A program made the translations under genes and the position numbers. The notes beneath the pieces were generated by a model. The model did no database searches. It was not told the DNA's origin and saw nothing but the letters and a program-made list of their open reading frames with translations. From contig JAHBMJ010000710.1 of the NCBI GenBank assembly GCA_018398765.1, forward strand, positions 1 to 36,789: DNA of 36,789 bases, written 5' to 3'. This DNA is from Chromera velia (lineage: Eukaryota; Sar; Chromeraceae). Shown here in pieces: positions 22,269-33,458 of this stretch (positions are counted from its first letter, which is position 1; each line of letters starts with the position of its first letter).

Positions 22269-23532
22269 TCAGGTTCCCCTGACCACTTCATTCTTCACCC
22301 ATCCGAGGTATCCCTCAAATCCGTCGACAACAGGCAGGAAGATCACCTGCATGACGTCGTTTTGAGGGATCACTCTTTTGACTGGCGATTGGAAGATCAC
22401 GGTGCATGCACAAGCAGAGGAACCGGGCAGGTAGACGAAATGCACCTTGAATCACAGGCACGTCAATACCAGAGAGAAGATACCCGAAATAAAAAGAGAA
22501 AGAACAGAATCACAGACACGTCCATACCAGAGAGAAGATACCCGAAATAAAAAGAGAAAGAACAGAATCACAGGCACGTCCATACCAGAGAGAAGATACC
22601 CGAAATAAAAAGAGAAAGAAAAGAATCACAGGCACGTCCATACCAGAGAGAAGATACCCGAAATAAAAAGAGAAAGAAACCGAAGGACGCCCGCACCTCT
22701 GCGCAATCGTATGGGTGCATCTTCGTGACCGCCTTCGTGACCTCTGCAGCGACTGCGGCCCTGGTCTTGATGATCATCAGGGCCTCTTCGTCGTTCTGCA
22801 AGAGAAGGGAAGAAAGGAGGGGGGGGAGAGAACAAAAAGGTCTTGATGATCATCAGGGCCTCTTCGTCGTTCTGCAAGAGAAGGGAAGAAAGGAGGGGGG
22901 GGAGAGAACAAGAAGGTCTTGATGATCATCAGGGCCTCTTCGTCGTTCTGCAACGAGGGAAGAAAGAAGGGGGGGGAGAGAACAAAAGGCATCCCATCCC
23001 AGGAAGAAAGAAGGGGGGGGAGAGAACAAAAGGCATCCCATCCCAGGAAGAAAGGAGGGGGGGGAGAGAACAAAAGGCATCCCATCCCAGGAAGAAAGAA
23101 GGGGGGGGAGAGAACAAAAGGCATCCCATCCCAGGAAGAACGTAAACTGCAGAAACCGCCTGAACGAAGCTGCTCACCTCCATCTTGCCCTCCCACGTGT
23201 ACCTGCACACAGACAGAGACAGTAAAGAGAGAGGCATGAGGCGACATGGTGAGCAATGTTGTTTTGCCACAGGCTTCCTGACCGCGTCTCCTAAATCATC
23301 GAGCGACTGACAGTGAGATCACCTTGGGGACCACATTGACGCACGCCACCATCTTTGCGTCCAGAAGATTCTTTGCGATGCTCTTCGCAACCTCGACGTT
23401 GGGAGCTGCAGAGATGGAAACCAGGGACTCAAAAGTGCGCGTCCGTCCTGAACGATCTGCGGGTGAATGCATGAATCTTGTAGGAGACGGGGTGCACTTA
23501 CTCGTCACGTACGCAACTCGAATGTCAGTCAT
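22269..23532 (-). CDS. cutA: CutA-family divalent-cation tolerance protein
   Basis: Five exons on the minus strand: 23532-23502, 23405-23312, 23202-23178, 22795-22697 and 22346-22269 (TGA). All are joined by GT-AG introns in correct phase, giving 108 residues, the usual CutA length. Family landmarks appear in order: an N-terminal strand (IRVAYVTTPN), the helix EVAKSIAKNLLDAKMVACVN, the VVPKVISLYTWEGKM hairpin, the NDEEALMIIKT strand, the second helix, then KMHPYDCAEV and a closing LPVVDG..YLGWV. CutA proteins form stable trimers; copper or divalent-metal tolerance was proposed for bacteria, and organellar or secretory forms exist in plants and animals, but the molecular role is unsettled. An in-frame upstream ATG at 23685-23683 would add a 51-residue hydrophobic leader (MRLPLSVVGTCLSLRFLGVK...), possibly a targeting presequence. 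Introns 3 and 4 are packed with tandem repeats, including copies of exon 4. Confidence 0.93.
22449..22680. repeat. Four tandem copies of a 57-58 bp unit in cutA intron 4
   Basis: Copies of aatcacaggcacgtcc followed by ataccagagagaagataccc and an aaataaaaagagaaag block start near 22450, 22507, 22566 and 22624. Differences are few. No exon sequence is included. Confidence 0.92.
22764..22965 (-). repeat. Three copies of the start of cutA exon 4 with its acceptor
   Basis: In plus coordinates, gtcttgatgatcatcagggc starts at 22764, 22840 and 22916, a period of 76 bp. The copy at 22764 is the real start of exon 4 on the minus strand (encoding NDEEALMIIKT). The two upstream copies keep the first 33 or so exon bases, and each is preceded by an acceptor (ttgcag or ttgcag-like). 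Use of a decoy would run into Phe/Ser/Pro sequence and alter the conserved core. Confidence 0.92.
22955..23140. repeat. 44-bp G-run minisatellite in cutA intron 3
   Basis: ggcatcccatcccaggaaga recurs at 22988, 23032, 23076 and 23120 (period 44), each followed by seven or eight G and agagaacaaaa. The G-run block is shared with the neighbouring 76-bp units, so the two arrays have a common building block. On the minus strand these become long C runs in the intron. Confidence 0.93.
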
Positions 23533-23685
23533 GGTGTTCGGAGGGACGGCACCAGGAAAGGTGCTGAAGTGTGTCACAAGACCGACAGGCTGTGTACAGA
23601 TGAAAGAGAAGCTATCAACGGAACTCTTGACACCAAGAAAACGAAGAGAAAGACACGTCCCCACTACACTCAAAGGAAGTCGCAT

Positions 23686-24404
23686 TAGGAGACTGATCGA
23701 CACACTGAAGGAGTCAACTGTCTCTCGGTCTCTCTCGTTCTCTGAGGAACATCGTCTGGAACAAAGCCACGAAAGAACTAGAAGCGCAGTCTAGTTCAAG
23801 CTCAGCGAAGGATGCAGTGGGGATCCTTTCATCGATCAGACAGGCTCATGCTAACTTGAGTCGATTGACGCCGAAAGTCCGAGACGGATTCGATCCCCCC
23901 AAAATTGGAGACGGCAGCATGCATGCATCTGCATGCGCATGCGGCGAGCGATCGAGCCCTGCCGAGCCGAATTTGCCGAGCCGAATTTCAATTGAGGCAT
24001 GCCGTGGCCATGCGCATGCATGCATGCAAATTTACGAACTTCCGCGCCGGGGGCCACGGCTACCAGTGTCAGGCTCAAAAACCGTTTGAATTAAGACATG
24101 ATCTGTCAGACATGTCAGACTGAGCCTGAAAGGCTTCTACGGCACGACAGGGACAAACACGTACTCAGTGGACAACAGGGGACATGCCCGATCATTGACT
24201 GCATGATCAACACACATGCAAACGGTCCTTGCAAGATCGGACTCTGTGCCCAGTCTGTCGATCAAAAAGGTCATTGAAAACAGAAGAACTCTGCAGCACA
24301 GTGTAAACCTGAGAGCAAACAACACCTTTTGCTCAGTCAAGTTTTGTTCTTGGCTGTTTGTTGCTGATCTTCTCTCACTGTCTTGACTTTCTTTCCCGAA
24401 CGAG
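23686..24404. promoter_or_regulatory. Divergent promoter with a GCATGC cluster
   Basis: This is the only stretch between cutA (leftward) and the subtilisin-like gene (rightward). GCATGC occurs at 23917, 23921, 23931, 23937, 23997, 24014, 24018 and 24022, eight sites in about 111 bp, several as the palindrome TGCATGCA. A direct repeat gccgagccgaattt sits between the two groups (about 23960-23990). GCATGC is a known ApiAP2 target word in apicomplexans; that it acts so here is inference. No TATA element is obvious. Confidence 0.55.
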
Positions 24405-25399
24405 ATGAAGTTTTGTACAGCCCTTCTTTTGTTTCCTTTCTTGGCTCTGTGCCAGGACATTTCTCCCTCTAACGACATCAGCATTGCAACAGAGGCTCTG
24501 TGCCAGGACATTTCTCCCTCTAATGACATCAGCATTGCAACAGAGGATGACACCCCTCTGGTCGAGGACGACGTTCAGATGGCAGACGCAGGAGTGAACC
24601 CCAACAGCGTGCCCCCTCCCGTGAACGTCATCGTGGAATGGAGCGAACAGTCGTCGGTGGCAGCAGCACGGCGCCGCCACATGGCTGCAGTGGACGGTGT
24701 TATGCTGCCAGATGAGTATGTCCAGAAGTTGAAGGACAAGACAGTGGAGGGACGGACACGCCACAGATCTTGGAGAGACATCTGGGCAGAACGGGGTGTT
24801 GGCAGAGGAGGAGCAGGAGGAGGTCCTCCCCAAGGCGCCACGATTCGGGACTACATCACCAGATTCTTCAGGGGAAGATCCGAAGGTCTGATGGAGGTGG
24901 ATGACGTGCAGGGACTCATGGAGGCTGCCCGGACGAGGAACGCAACGCTCAGAAGCCTCAGACGTCTCAACGGTGAGTGCCTTGTGTCTTTGTCTTGTCA
25001 CCCTGCATGTACGTGTGTGTTGCTTGTGCTGGTGTTGCCTCCGGGACAGACCTGTGACTTAACTCATTCCGTCTGCCGCTCCTGCGTGAACGTTTCTGCG
25101 TGCCGAGGGTGGCCACGTACAGATGTGCTGATGCGGATCATGAAAGGCGAGGAGACAAAGAGACGGGCGAAATGAAATACTGTGCGAAAAGCAAAAACAA
25201 GCAATGGCACTGTCTGTTGTGCAGGGAGGGCTGTTTCTGGATTGAAAGAGTCATGCTGCAAGACCTGTGCTGTCAAAGGATACCTTCAAAGCCTGCTGGC
25301 CGGACAAGTTTTCCCATCAGCTCCCATCCCGAATGTAGTGTTTCCGTGCGGTGGATGTTGAGGAACACAAATGATCAAGAGGAGTGGAAGTGAATGGCA

Positions 25400-25437
<38 letters not shown>

Positions 25438-28400
25438 CACACACACACACGCACGCACGCACGCACGCACGCACGCACATACGCGCACATAACCATTCTG
25501 GTGTGTGCAGGTCTGAACGTGGACGTTGTTGAGGCTTCGTCTGTGACTGAGGCGAGGGAGTTGGTGGACCATTTGAACGAGAAGCCTGAGGTGACCTTCG
25601 CAGAGATGGCCCTTTTGTGGTCTCTCGACAGACCGGCAGACACCCCAGCCAGAGAGATGCCTTGTGGGGCCTCTGCCTCTTCCTCTCCTGCTGAGCAGTT
25701 GATGAAAGGAATTCGACGTCTGGGCTCTGTGCCTCCCTCCTTGTCTGTGGAGGCAGAAGAAGAGGAGGGGAAGGAGAGAGAGCTGCAGAGCCGCTTTGTG
25801 CCTAATGACCCTTTCTTGGGCTACCTGTGGGGCATCGATCAGTCCTCCGACACTACAGACGTGAATGGTCTGTCTGTTTTCTGCATGCATGGGGGGGGGG
25901 CGGTTGTGCGTTTGCCCCTAGAGGGGGAGAGGGGCGATGGGGGTTCACATGAGTGAGGGTCTGTGTTTTGCTGTCTGTGTTTTTTTGTATCTTTGGCTCG
26001 GTCTGTGGAGAGAAGGGGAAAGAAAAGGGATTCTTTCCTCGCTTGCCTATTTTCTTCATACAGTTTCCCTCTTCGTACCTACTTTCCATAATATTGTTTT
26101 TCTGGGTCCCTTTTCCTGCCGTCATTTCTTGGCTGTGACCTCTTTTTTTCGGAATTCTACAGCCAGGCTGGCTTCCTTTGGGCGACCTTTGCATACCAGG
26201 ACTTGGAAGTCCTTTGTGCATGTCTTTTTTGTTCGTTCGTTCGCCGTTGTATCTCTCTGCCCTCCTCCCTCCTTCTTTCTACCTCTCTATTGCAGCTCCT
26301 GAGGCATGGGCTGTCCACAGTCCCTGCATTCATTTTTCATCCATTCATACATGCATACATGCATGAAAATGCATACAAAAAATTCTGTATGAAAATGCAT
26401 GCAGCTCCTGAGGCATGGCCTGTCCACAGTCCCGAGGTGTCTCGGAGTTTTGACCCCCCCGTGATTGCGGTGGTAGACACAGGAGTTGATTACGGAAACC
26501 CAGATATGAAGGTTGGCCTGGCCTTTTTGTCCGCCCTCTTGCACTCTCTGCCCGTCCTGACATACGCACTTTCATCGTACATGTTTTGGACCCTTGTTCT
26601 CAGGGGAAGGGGCCACGAATGTGCAGAAAATGGATCGGTACAGGTGTTGTTTTCCGCTTCTTCTCGTTGTTTGGCTCTGCAGAGTAGAAGAGCCAAGAGG
26701 GAAAAGTGCGTGGAAAGAGTCTCGCCCCTGCCTCACACCCCCTCTCCCTCTTTCTGTTCCCGTGCAGCCCCAATTGGACAGATACAGAGAGAGGGACGGG
26801 GTGTTCTTCGTTCATGAGCCGAAGTGGGGGGTCCGCCTGAAGAGATCCCACACGGCCACCAGCAGATCGATCTTTCACTTCTTTGGCAATAGGTCAGCTC
26901 CTTCTCGATCCTTCTTTTTCTGCAGAAACGCGGGGATCTGGTAGAGATATGCATCAAGCGTCCTTTGTCCTTGAGAAGAGACTGTTCATTCATTTCTGTT
27001 GGCGTGCCGACCTCTTCTTGCAATCTTTATTTGATTCGTACGCTTTCCAAACAGCATACAGACTTTCTCTCAAGCATCCGCACATGCAATTTTACAATAA
27101 ATGCAGCACGATCGATGAGGGTGCCGTCCGCGTCTCCCCAAAGGAAGAGCTGAAAGACGAGCAAGGGCCTCTCGAGTCCCTCAAATCCATGACGGGAACC
27201 TGCACAACCCCTCAGAGAAAGCACTGGACCAGCGCTTGTTGCATGGGAAAAGATGTCCTCAAAGAAGAAGGGGTCTGGGGTCGGCACAGAGAGTTGGAAT
27301 GGGGGGGTGAGCGGTCCAGAGAGGTTAGGGAAACCTGTATGGGCGGGCTGCAGACAGACTGCGCAGAGCTCCACTTGAAAGTGTGGGGTGAGATGGAAGA
27401 CGAGGGCTTCTTCCAGTCAGGCTTCCAATCAGGCGAGACAGAGAACAAAGAAGAAAAAGGTCGTGCCAAAATCTCTGAAGACCCGCAGCAGAAAGCGAGG
27501 GGTCAAAAGTGCGCACCTCCCAAAGAGAAATCCGAGAGTCGCGGCATTTCGTTTGTTTCTTCTGCTGCTGAGGGTGTACAGTCTGATGCCGAATACCCCG
27601 TCTCCGTCCCCAAAACTCCTCCCGCCCCTCCGGCGCCGCTTCCCGCCGCTCCCTCTGTGTCCCTCCGCTGGTGTCTCCAGAGCGCCTCCCAGAAGGGATT
27701 GCAGAGCGAGGAAGAGTTGGAGGGGGCCTGCGGGGGAATTTGGGACTACATGACGTCCGAAGAAGAGAGAGAGGGGAGACTTCTGCTGGTGAGGTACGTT
27801 GAGTACCTCAAGAAGATGAGAGTGAGGGAGGAAAAGTTGAAGGATGCCACCCCCCTGACACGGTGGATTGTGCAGGTGTCGGGCCCAAACCGGTGGCCCT
27901 TCTACCTCGCCATCTTCGTGCTGACCCTGGTCAGCATGGGCTGGTCTTTCTCCTGTTCTTTCGCGGCCTTTTCTTTCGATGACGGCAGGGTTGGAAGGGT
28001 GCTGCAGAGAGTGAGAACAGCGTGGGGATCTGTTGTGTTGTCCCTCTCTCTCGCGCCTCGGACTGCGCCATCCCTGTCTGTCTGTCTCTGTACTGCAGCA
28101 CTGCTGCTATCGTGTGTCTCTGCCGGACCGCCAACCCTCTCAGGGGAGTTTTCTGGCGCGACGGCTGCGTCGCTTGCTGCCTCCTTGGCCGTCTCAGGAT
28201 TGGCCAAAGGAGTTGCAAAGAGGGTCAAGAAGACCTTTCTTGACTTTGACTGTGAAGAGACGACCGAGACAGAGACAAAGAAGGCAGAAAGAAAGAGGGC
28301 CCAATCCGTTCCTGCCGGGATTGGAGGACATGGACGCGCTGCCTCCCCTTCCCCGTCTCTGACACAGGTGCATGGTGACCCTGTATGTTCCCACGGAGTG

Positions 28401-31352
28401 TCACAGTCACGAGGAACGCTTGAGAAGACAGAGACCGTCGACCTGCCAGCCAGCCAGCCTGAGGGGACACTCGTGGATGACAAACCCATACTCAGAGTTT
28501 GGAAGGCCAAAAGGCGGGAGGATGGTTTGGCAGGAGATTGTAGAGCCCCGCAGAAGCAGCAACAGCAGCAAAGGCCACCGCCAGCTTCACACGGACGCAC
28601 ACAGAGTGCAGGGGATGGCATTCAACAGCAGACCCCGCCCTCCTCTCTTCCCGCCCCCCTCGCTGCATTGACTCGCCGCTCTCTTCAGCAGCAGCGACAG
28701 CAGCGTGCGGCAGCTTCCATGATTCCCCCCGCATCTTCAAGTTCCTCTTCGTCCTCTTCTTCGAGCATGGCCGAGACGCAGCAGCAGAGACAGCACCAAA
28801 AGCAGCAGGCCAATTCCCCGTCTGCCTCCACTCAGTCTGTCGGAGAGGGGCAGGTCAACGCCGCGTCGTCCGCTGCCAGTTCCTCGGGGGGCAGTCTGAG
28901 GGACATCATGCGGAGCCCCGATATCCTTCCAACACCGCAACAGCAGCAGCAGCAGCAGCAGCAGGGGCGGGAGGGTCCATTCGGGCGAGACACTGTGCCC
29001 CCACAGGCTGTCACAGTGGGGGCCGCGTCATCTGCCGGCGTTAGCTCTTCCACTTTGCAGACATCATCTCCTCATCCTGCAACAACTGCTCAGGAGATCG
29101 CGCTGCAGTGGCAGAAGGCGCAGCAGCAGCAGCGGCCTTTCGACTTCAGGGTAGCCTCCACACACCCTGACAAGACAACTTTTTCCTCTGTGCAACCATT
29201 GTTCGCCTCCGTCTGTAATGAACTGTTACAGACGCAGAACGATCCTTTCCCGCCATCCTCCCGCATGCCGAGATCTCGAGGGGAAGCACACGACCTCATG
29301 CAGGCGGGGGTCCCCTCTCACGGGGGTGTCTCTGAGGGCCCCGGCTTGCCCTCACACGGCGGTACAGTGTCACGCACGCGGGCCCCTCCTCCTTCACTCA
29401 GCGGCACGCTCTCATCGCATTCAGAGGCACAACAACAACAGCAGCAACATGAGCATGGCGGGTTCCCTTCGTCTTCCTTCCCATCAGGTGTTGGGCCGAG
29501 GCAGCAGAGGGGAGAGAGAGAGACCAACCCTCAGGCGGAGCCAGAGAGGAGTACCAGATCCGCGCCCCTCTTGCAAGGAGCTCCAAATCCCGATGCCCCG
29601 CAGAAGCAGCAACAGCAGCAAAGGCCACCGCCAGCTTCACGCGGACGCACGCAGAATCATGCAGGGGATGGCATTCAAAAGCAGACCCCGCCCTCCTCTT
29701 TTCCCGCCCCCGTCGCTGCGTTGACTTGCCACTCTCTTCAGCAGCAGCGTGCGGCAGCTTCCATTATTCCCCCCGCATCTTCCTGTCCGTCCTCTTCTTC
29801 GAGCACGGCCCAGACGCAGCAGCAGAGACAGCACCAAAAGCAGCAGCATCCAATGATGCAGCAGCAGCAGCAGGCCAATCCCCCGTCTGCCTCCACTGTC
29901 GGAAGGGGGCAGGCCAACGCGTCGTCCGCTGCCAGTTCCTCGCGGGGCAGTCTGAGGGACATGCGGAGCCCCGTCATCCTTCCAACACCGCAACAGCAGC
30001 AGCAGCGGGGGGGCCCAGTCGGGTGTGACACTGTGCCCCCACAGGCTGTGCATGGGGCCGCGTCATCTGCCGCTGCCTCATCTGCCGGAGTTGGCTCTTC
30101 CACTTGTCCTGTAACAACTGCTCAGGAGATCGTGCTGCAGTGGCACGAGGCGCAGCAGCAGCAGCAGCGGCATGAGCAGCAAGCCGCCAAGTCGTCTAGT
30201 GGACCTCGAGCCCCCCGCAGAGGCAGAGGCAGAGGGGGTTTTCTGGATGTCCCGGGACACCGGCAGGGGAACGGGAGTGAAGGACAGGCTGCGAGAAGAG
30301 TGTGCCCGGCTGGAGAGTTTTCTTCTGCCCTCTCCTCCGGTGTGCGTGGGGGGATGGAAGGAAGGGGCCACGAAGAAACATCTGTGTGCCACTCGGATAC
30401 CAGCAGGCAAGGGAGTGACGAGGTGGGGGGGGAGATGTGGCTTCGTTGGGGGGACCTCGCTGAGGACTGGGAGCATATGAAGCCAAAGGGACCACAAGAT
30501 TTCGGCTCTTTCCAGGAGGCGTTTGTGTACTACAGCCTCCAGCAGGATAAGGGGAGGAAAGAGGTAGGTGGTTTCGCTTGCAGTCACTTCTATACGTGAA
30601 GATACATTCATCGTCACGCACAGGTTCTTGCATGCATGTGTTTCTACTCTCTCTCCGTGTTCCCTTTGAAGTCGTCACGTTGCTTGCGAGCACGTTACGG
30701 GCATGCTGCAATGTTTGTTTTTCTGATTCCCCCGGATTGATTTTCATGCTTCATTCCCCCCTCCCCTTGCGATGCTTGCAGCGGAGAAAGACGCGACTTC
30801 AGAGAAACGGTCAAGGTCCTCATGATGGACGCTCTGCCTTCCCTGTCTCTGACACAGGTGGTGATCATGCATGTTCTCACGGACAGTCAGGAGGAACGCT
30901 TGAGAAGGCAGAGATCGCCGACCTGCCAACCAGCCAGCCTGAGGGGACACTTGTGGATGACAAACCCATACTCAGAGTTTGGAAAGGCAAGAGGCAGGAG
31001 GATGCCCTGATGCAAACTGTGCTTCAGCCTGACGCTGATGCTACACCTCATTCATCATGCGCAGGCTCCCTGTCTGTGTCGCTTGGGACCTCACGAGGTT
31101 CACAAAGGGCACCGGGTGGAGAGACGGAGAAAGAGAAAGAGAAAGAAAGGGACTGCAGTGACAACTGCAAGACCACTTACAGAGCTCCGTCTTCGGCTCC
31201 AGTTCCCCCCGAGAATCCGACTGGAGGAGAAGCACGAAAAGGAACTGAGGGACCCCATCATCCGGGTGGGTCTTTTTTTTCTTTCTTTCTTGATTCACTC
31301 CTTGCTAAGCCTTCCCGTCTCCTGTGTGTTTGTGCGTGTTTGTGTTTGTGTT

Positions 31353-31386
<34 letters not shown>

Positions 31387-32339
31387 NCAGGCAAGGGAGT
31401 GACGAGGTGGGGGGGGAGATGTGGCTTCGTTGGGGGGACCTCGCTGAGGACTGGGAGCATATGAAGCCAAAGGGACCACAAGATTTCGGCTCTTTCCAGG
31501 AGGCGTTTGTGTACTACAGCCTCCAGCAGGATAAGGGGAGGAAAGAGGTAGGTGGTTTCGCTTGCAGTCACTTCTATACGTGAAGATACATTCATCGTCA
31601 CGCACAGGTTCTTGCATGCATGTGTTTCTACTCTCTCTCCGTGTTCCCTTTGAAGTCGTCACGTTGCTTGCGAGCACGTTACGGGCATGCTGCAATGTTT
31701 GTTTTTCTGATTCCCCCGGATTGATTTTCATGCTTCATTCCCCCCTCCCCTTGCGATGCTTGCAGCGGAGAAAGACGCGACTTCAGAGAAACGGTCAAGG
31801 TCCTCATGATGGACGCTCTGCCTTCCCTGTCTCTGACACAGGTGGTGATCATGCATGTTCTCACGGACAGTCAGGAGGAACGCTTGAGAAGGCAGAGATC
31901 GCCGACCTGCCAACCAGCCAGCCTGAGGGGACACTTGTGGATGACAAACCCATACTCAGAGTTTGGAAAGGCAAGAGGCAGGAGGATGCCCTGATGCAAA
32001 CTGTGCTTCAGCCTGACGCTGATGCTACACCTCATTCATCATGCGCAGGCTCCCTGTCTGTGTCGCTTGGGACCTCACGAGGTTCACAAAGGGCACCGGG
32101 TGGAGAGACGGAGAAAGAGAAAGAGAAAGAAAGGGACTGCAGTGACAACTGCAAGACCACTTACAGAGCTCCGTCTTCGGCTCCAGTTCCCCCCGAGAAT
32201 CCGACTGGAGGAGAAGCACGAAAAGGAACTGAGGGACCCCATCATCCGGGTGGGTCTTTTTTTTCTTTCTTTCTTGATTCACTCCTTGCTAAGCCTTCCC
32301 GTCTCCTGTGTGTTTGTGCGTGTTTGTGTGTGAGCGAGA

Positions 32340-32381
<42 letters not shown>

Positions 32382-33424
32382 ATTAACTTTTGAGTCTTGG
32401 CGTTCAGCCACGTTGAAGGCAGTCGGTGTCGCCATTTTTTTCCTCTCTGCAATCTCATGTTCGCTTTCCTCTTTCTCTCTTTTTTTCTCTCTTCTTGCAG
32501 TGAGACATTCCACGAGGTGTCTCCTGACAGACGACAGGAGCAACGACCCTGCCACAAAACTCCTCCTGCTTTCGCAACAGCAGCAAGAGAAGCGCCAAGA
32601 GCCGCAGCAGCAGAAGAGGAACGAAAAGCAGCCGCCTGTCAAGGGAGGACATGGAGAACAACAAGGATCCCCTGCCGCTTCTCATCGGAGACACTCCCCC
32701 ATGCACAAACAAACATGCACAGCAGCACAGTCGCAGCAGCCGCCCTCCTCTCTGCCGTCTGCTGACTCTACACCGGTCGAGTCTGTTGAGCCTCTTTCCG
32801 CCCCCGTCTCCCTGGGTGCAGCTGCTGCTGGCAGCGGATCCCCCCAGACATCTAGGCGTCCCCGTGAGTTGGCTCGGAAGGGCTCTGCAGGGGTTGAGGG
32901 TCTCTCTGGAAGTACTCCCACGGGGGCAGCGAGACCTCCTCTTTCCAGCGTGGGGGAAAGCACAGTTGCTGTTGCAAAGACGGGGGGAGTGGCACCAGGG
33001 CTCCCTCAAGCGAAGGCACAAATTCTCCAGCAGCCACCTCAGAGGCAGCAGGGGCAGGAGAACAAACGAGAAGAACAGGAGAAAAAGAGGAGAGAGGCAG
33101 AAAAGCCGGCAGAGCGAGAGAAGCTCGAGACGGACGGAGGGCTCTTTCAGTCTCCCGAGAGAGAGCCCTCGTCCTCGGCGTCTTCTTCTTCTGCTGCCAG
33201 TTCTTCTTCTGCAGCTGTCCCCTCCCAGACTGCAGTGGGTTGGGGAACAGAGAATAACAAGACCGCCATTGTCAACAGCAGGGCTCCTTCCCCGCCTCCA
33301 GACTCCACCGTGAGGACGACGGGAGGAAAAGCAGAAAAAGAAACGCAGGGACCTCAATGTTCTGGTGGGTCTCTTCTGTGCTTCTTCCTTTCTTCCTGTC
33401 TCCTTTGCCTCTGTGTTTGTGTGT

Positions 33425-33458
<34 letters not shown>

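Noticed and set aside
28011-28098. Possible 88-nt intron (gtgaga ... tactgcag) in the giant exon
   Set aside because: The borders look good, but removing it shifts the frame to a stop near 28360 and loses the long Q-rich frame. Left as coding, though a truncating splice form is possible.
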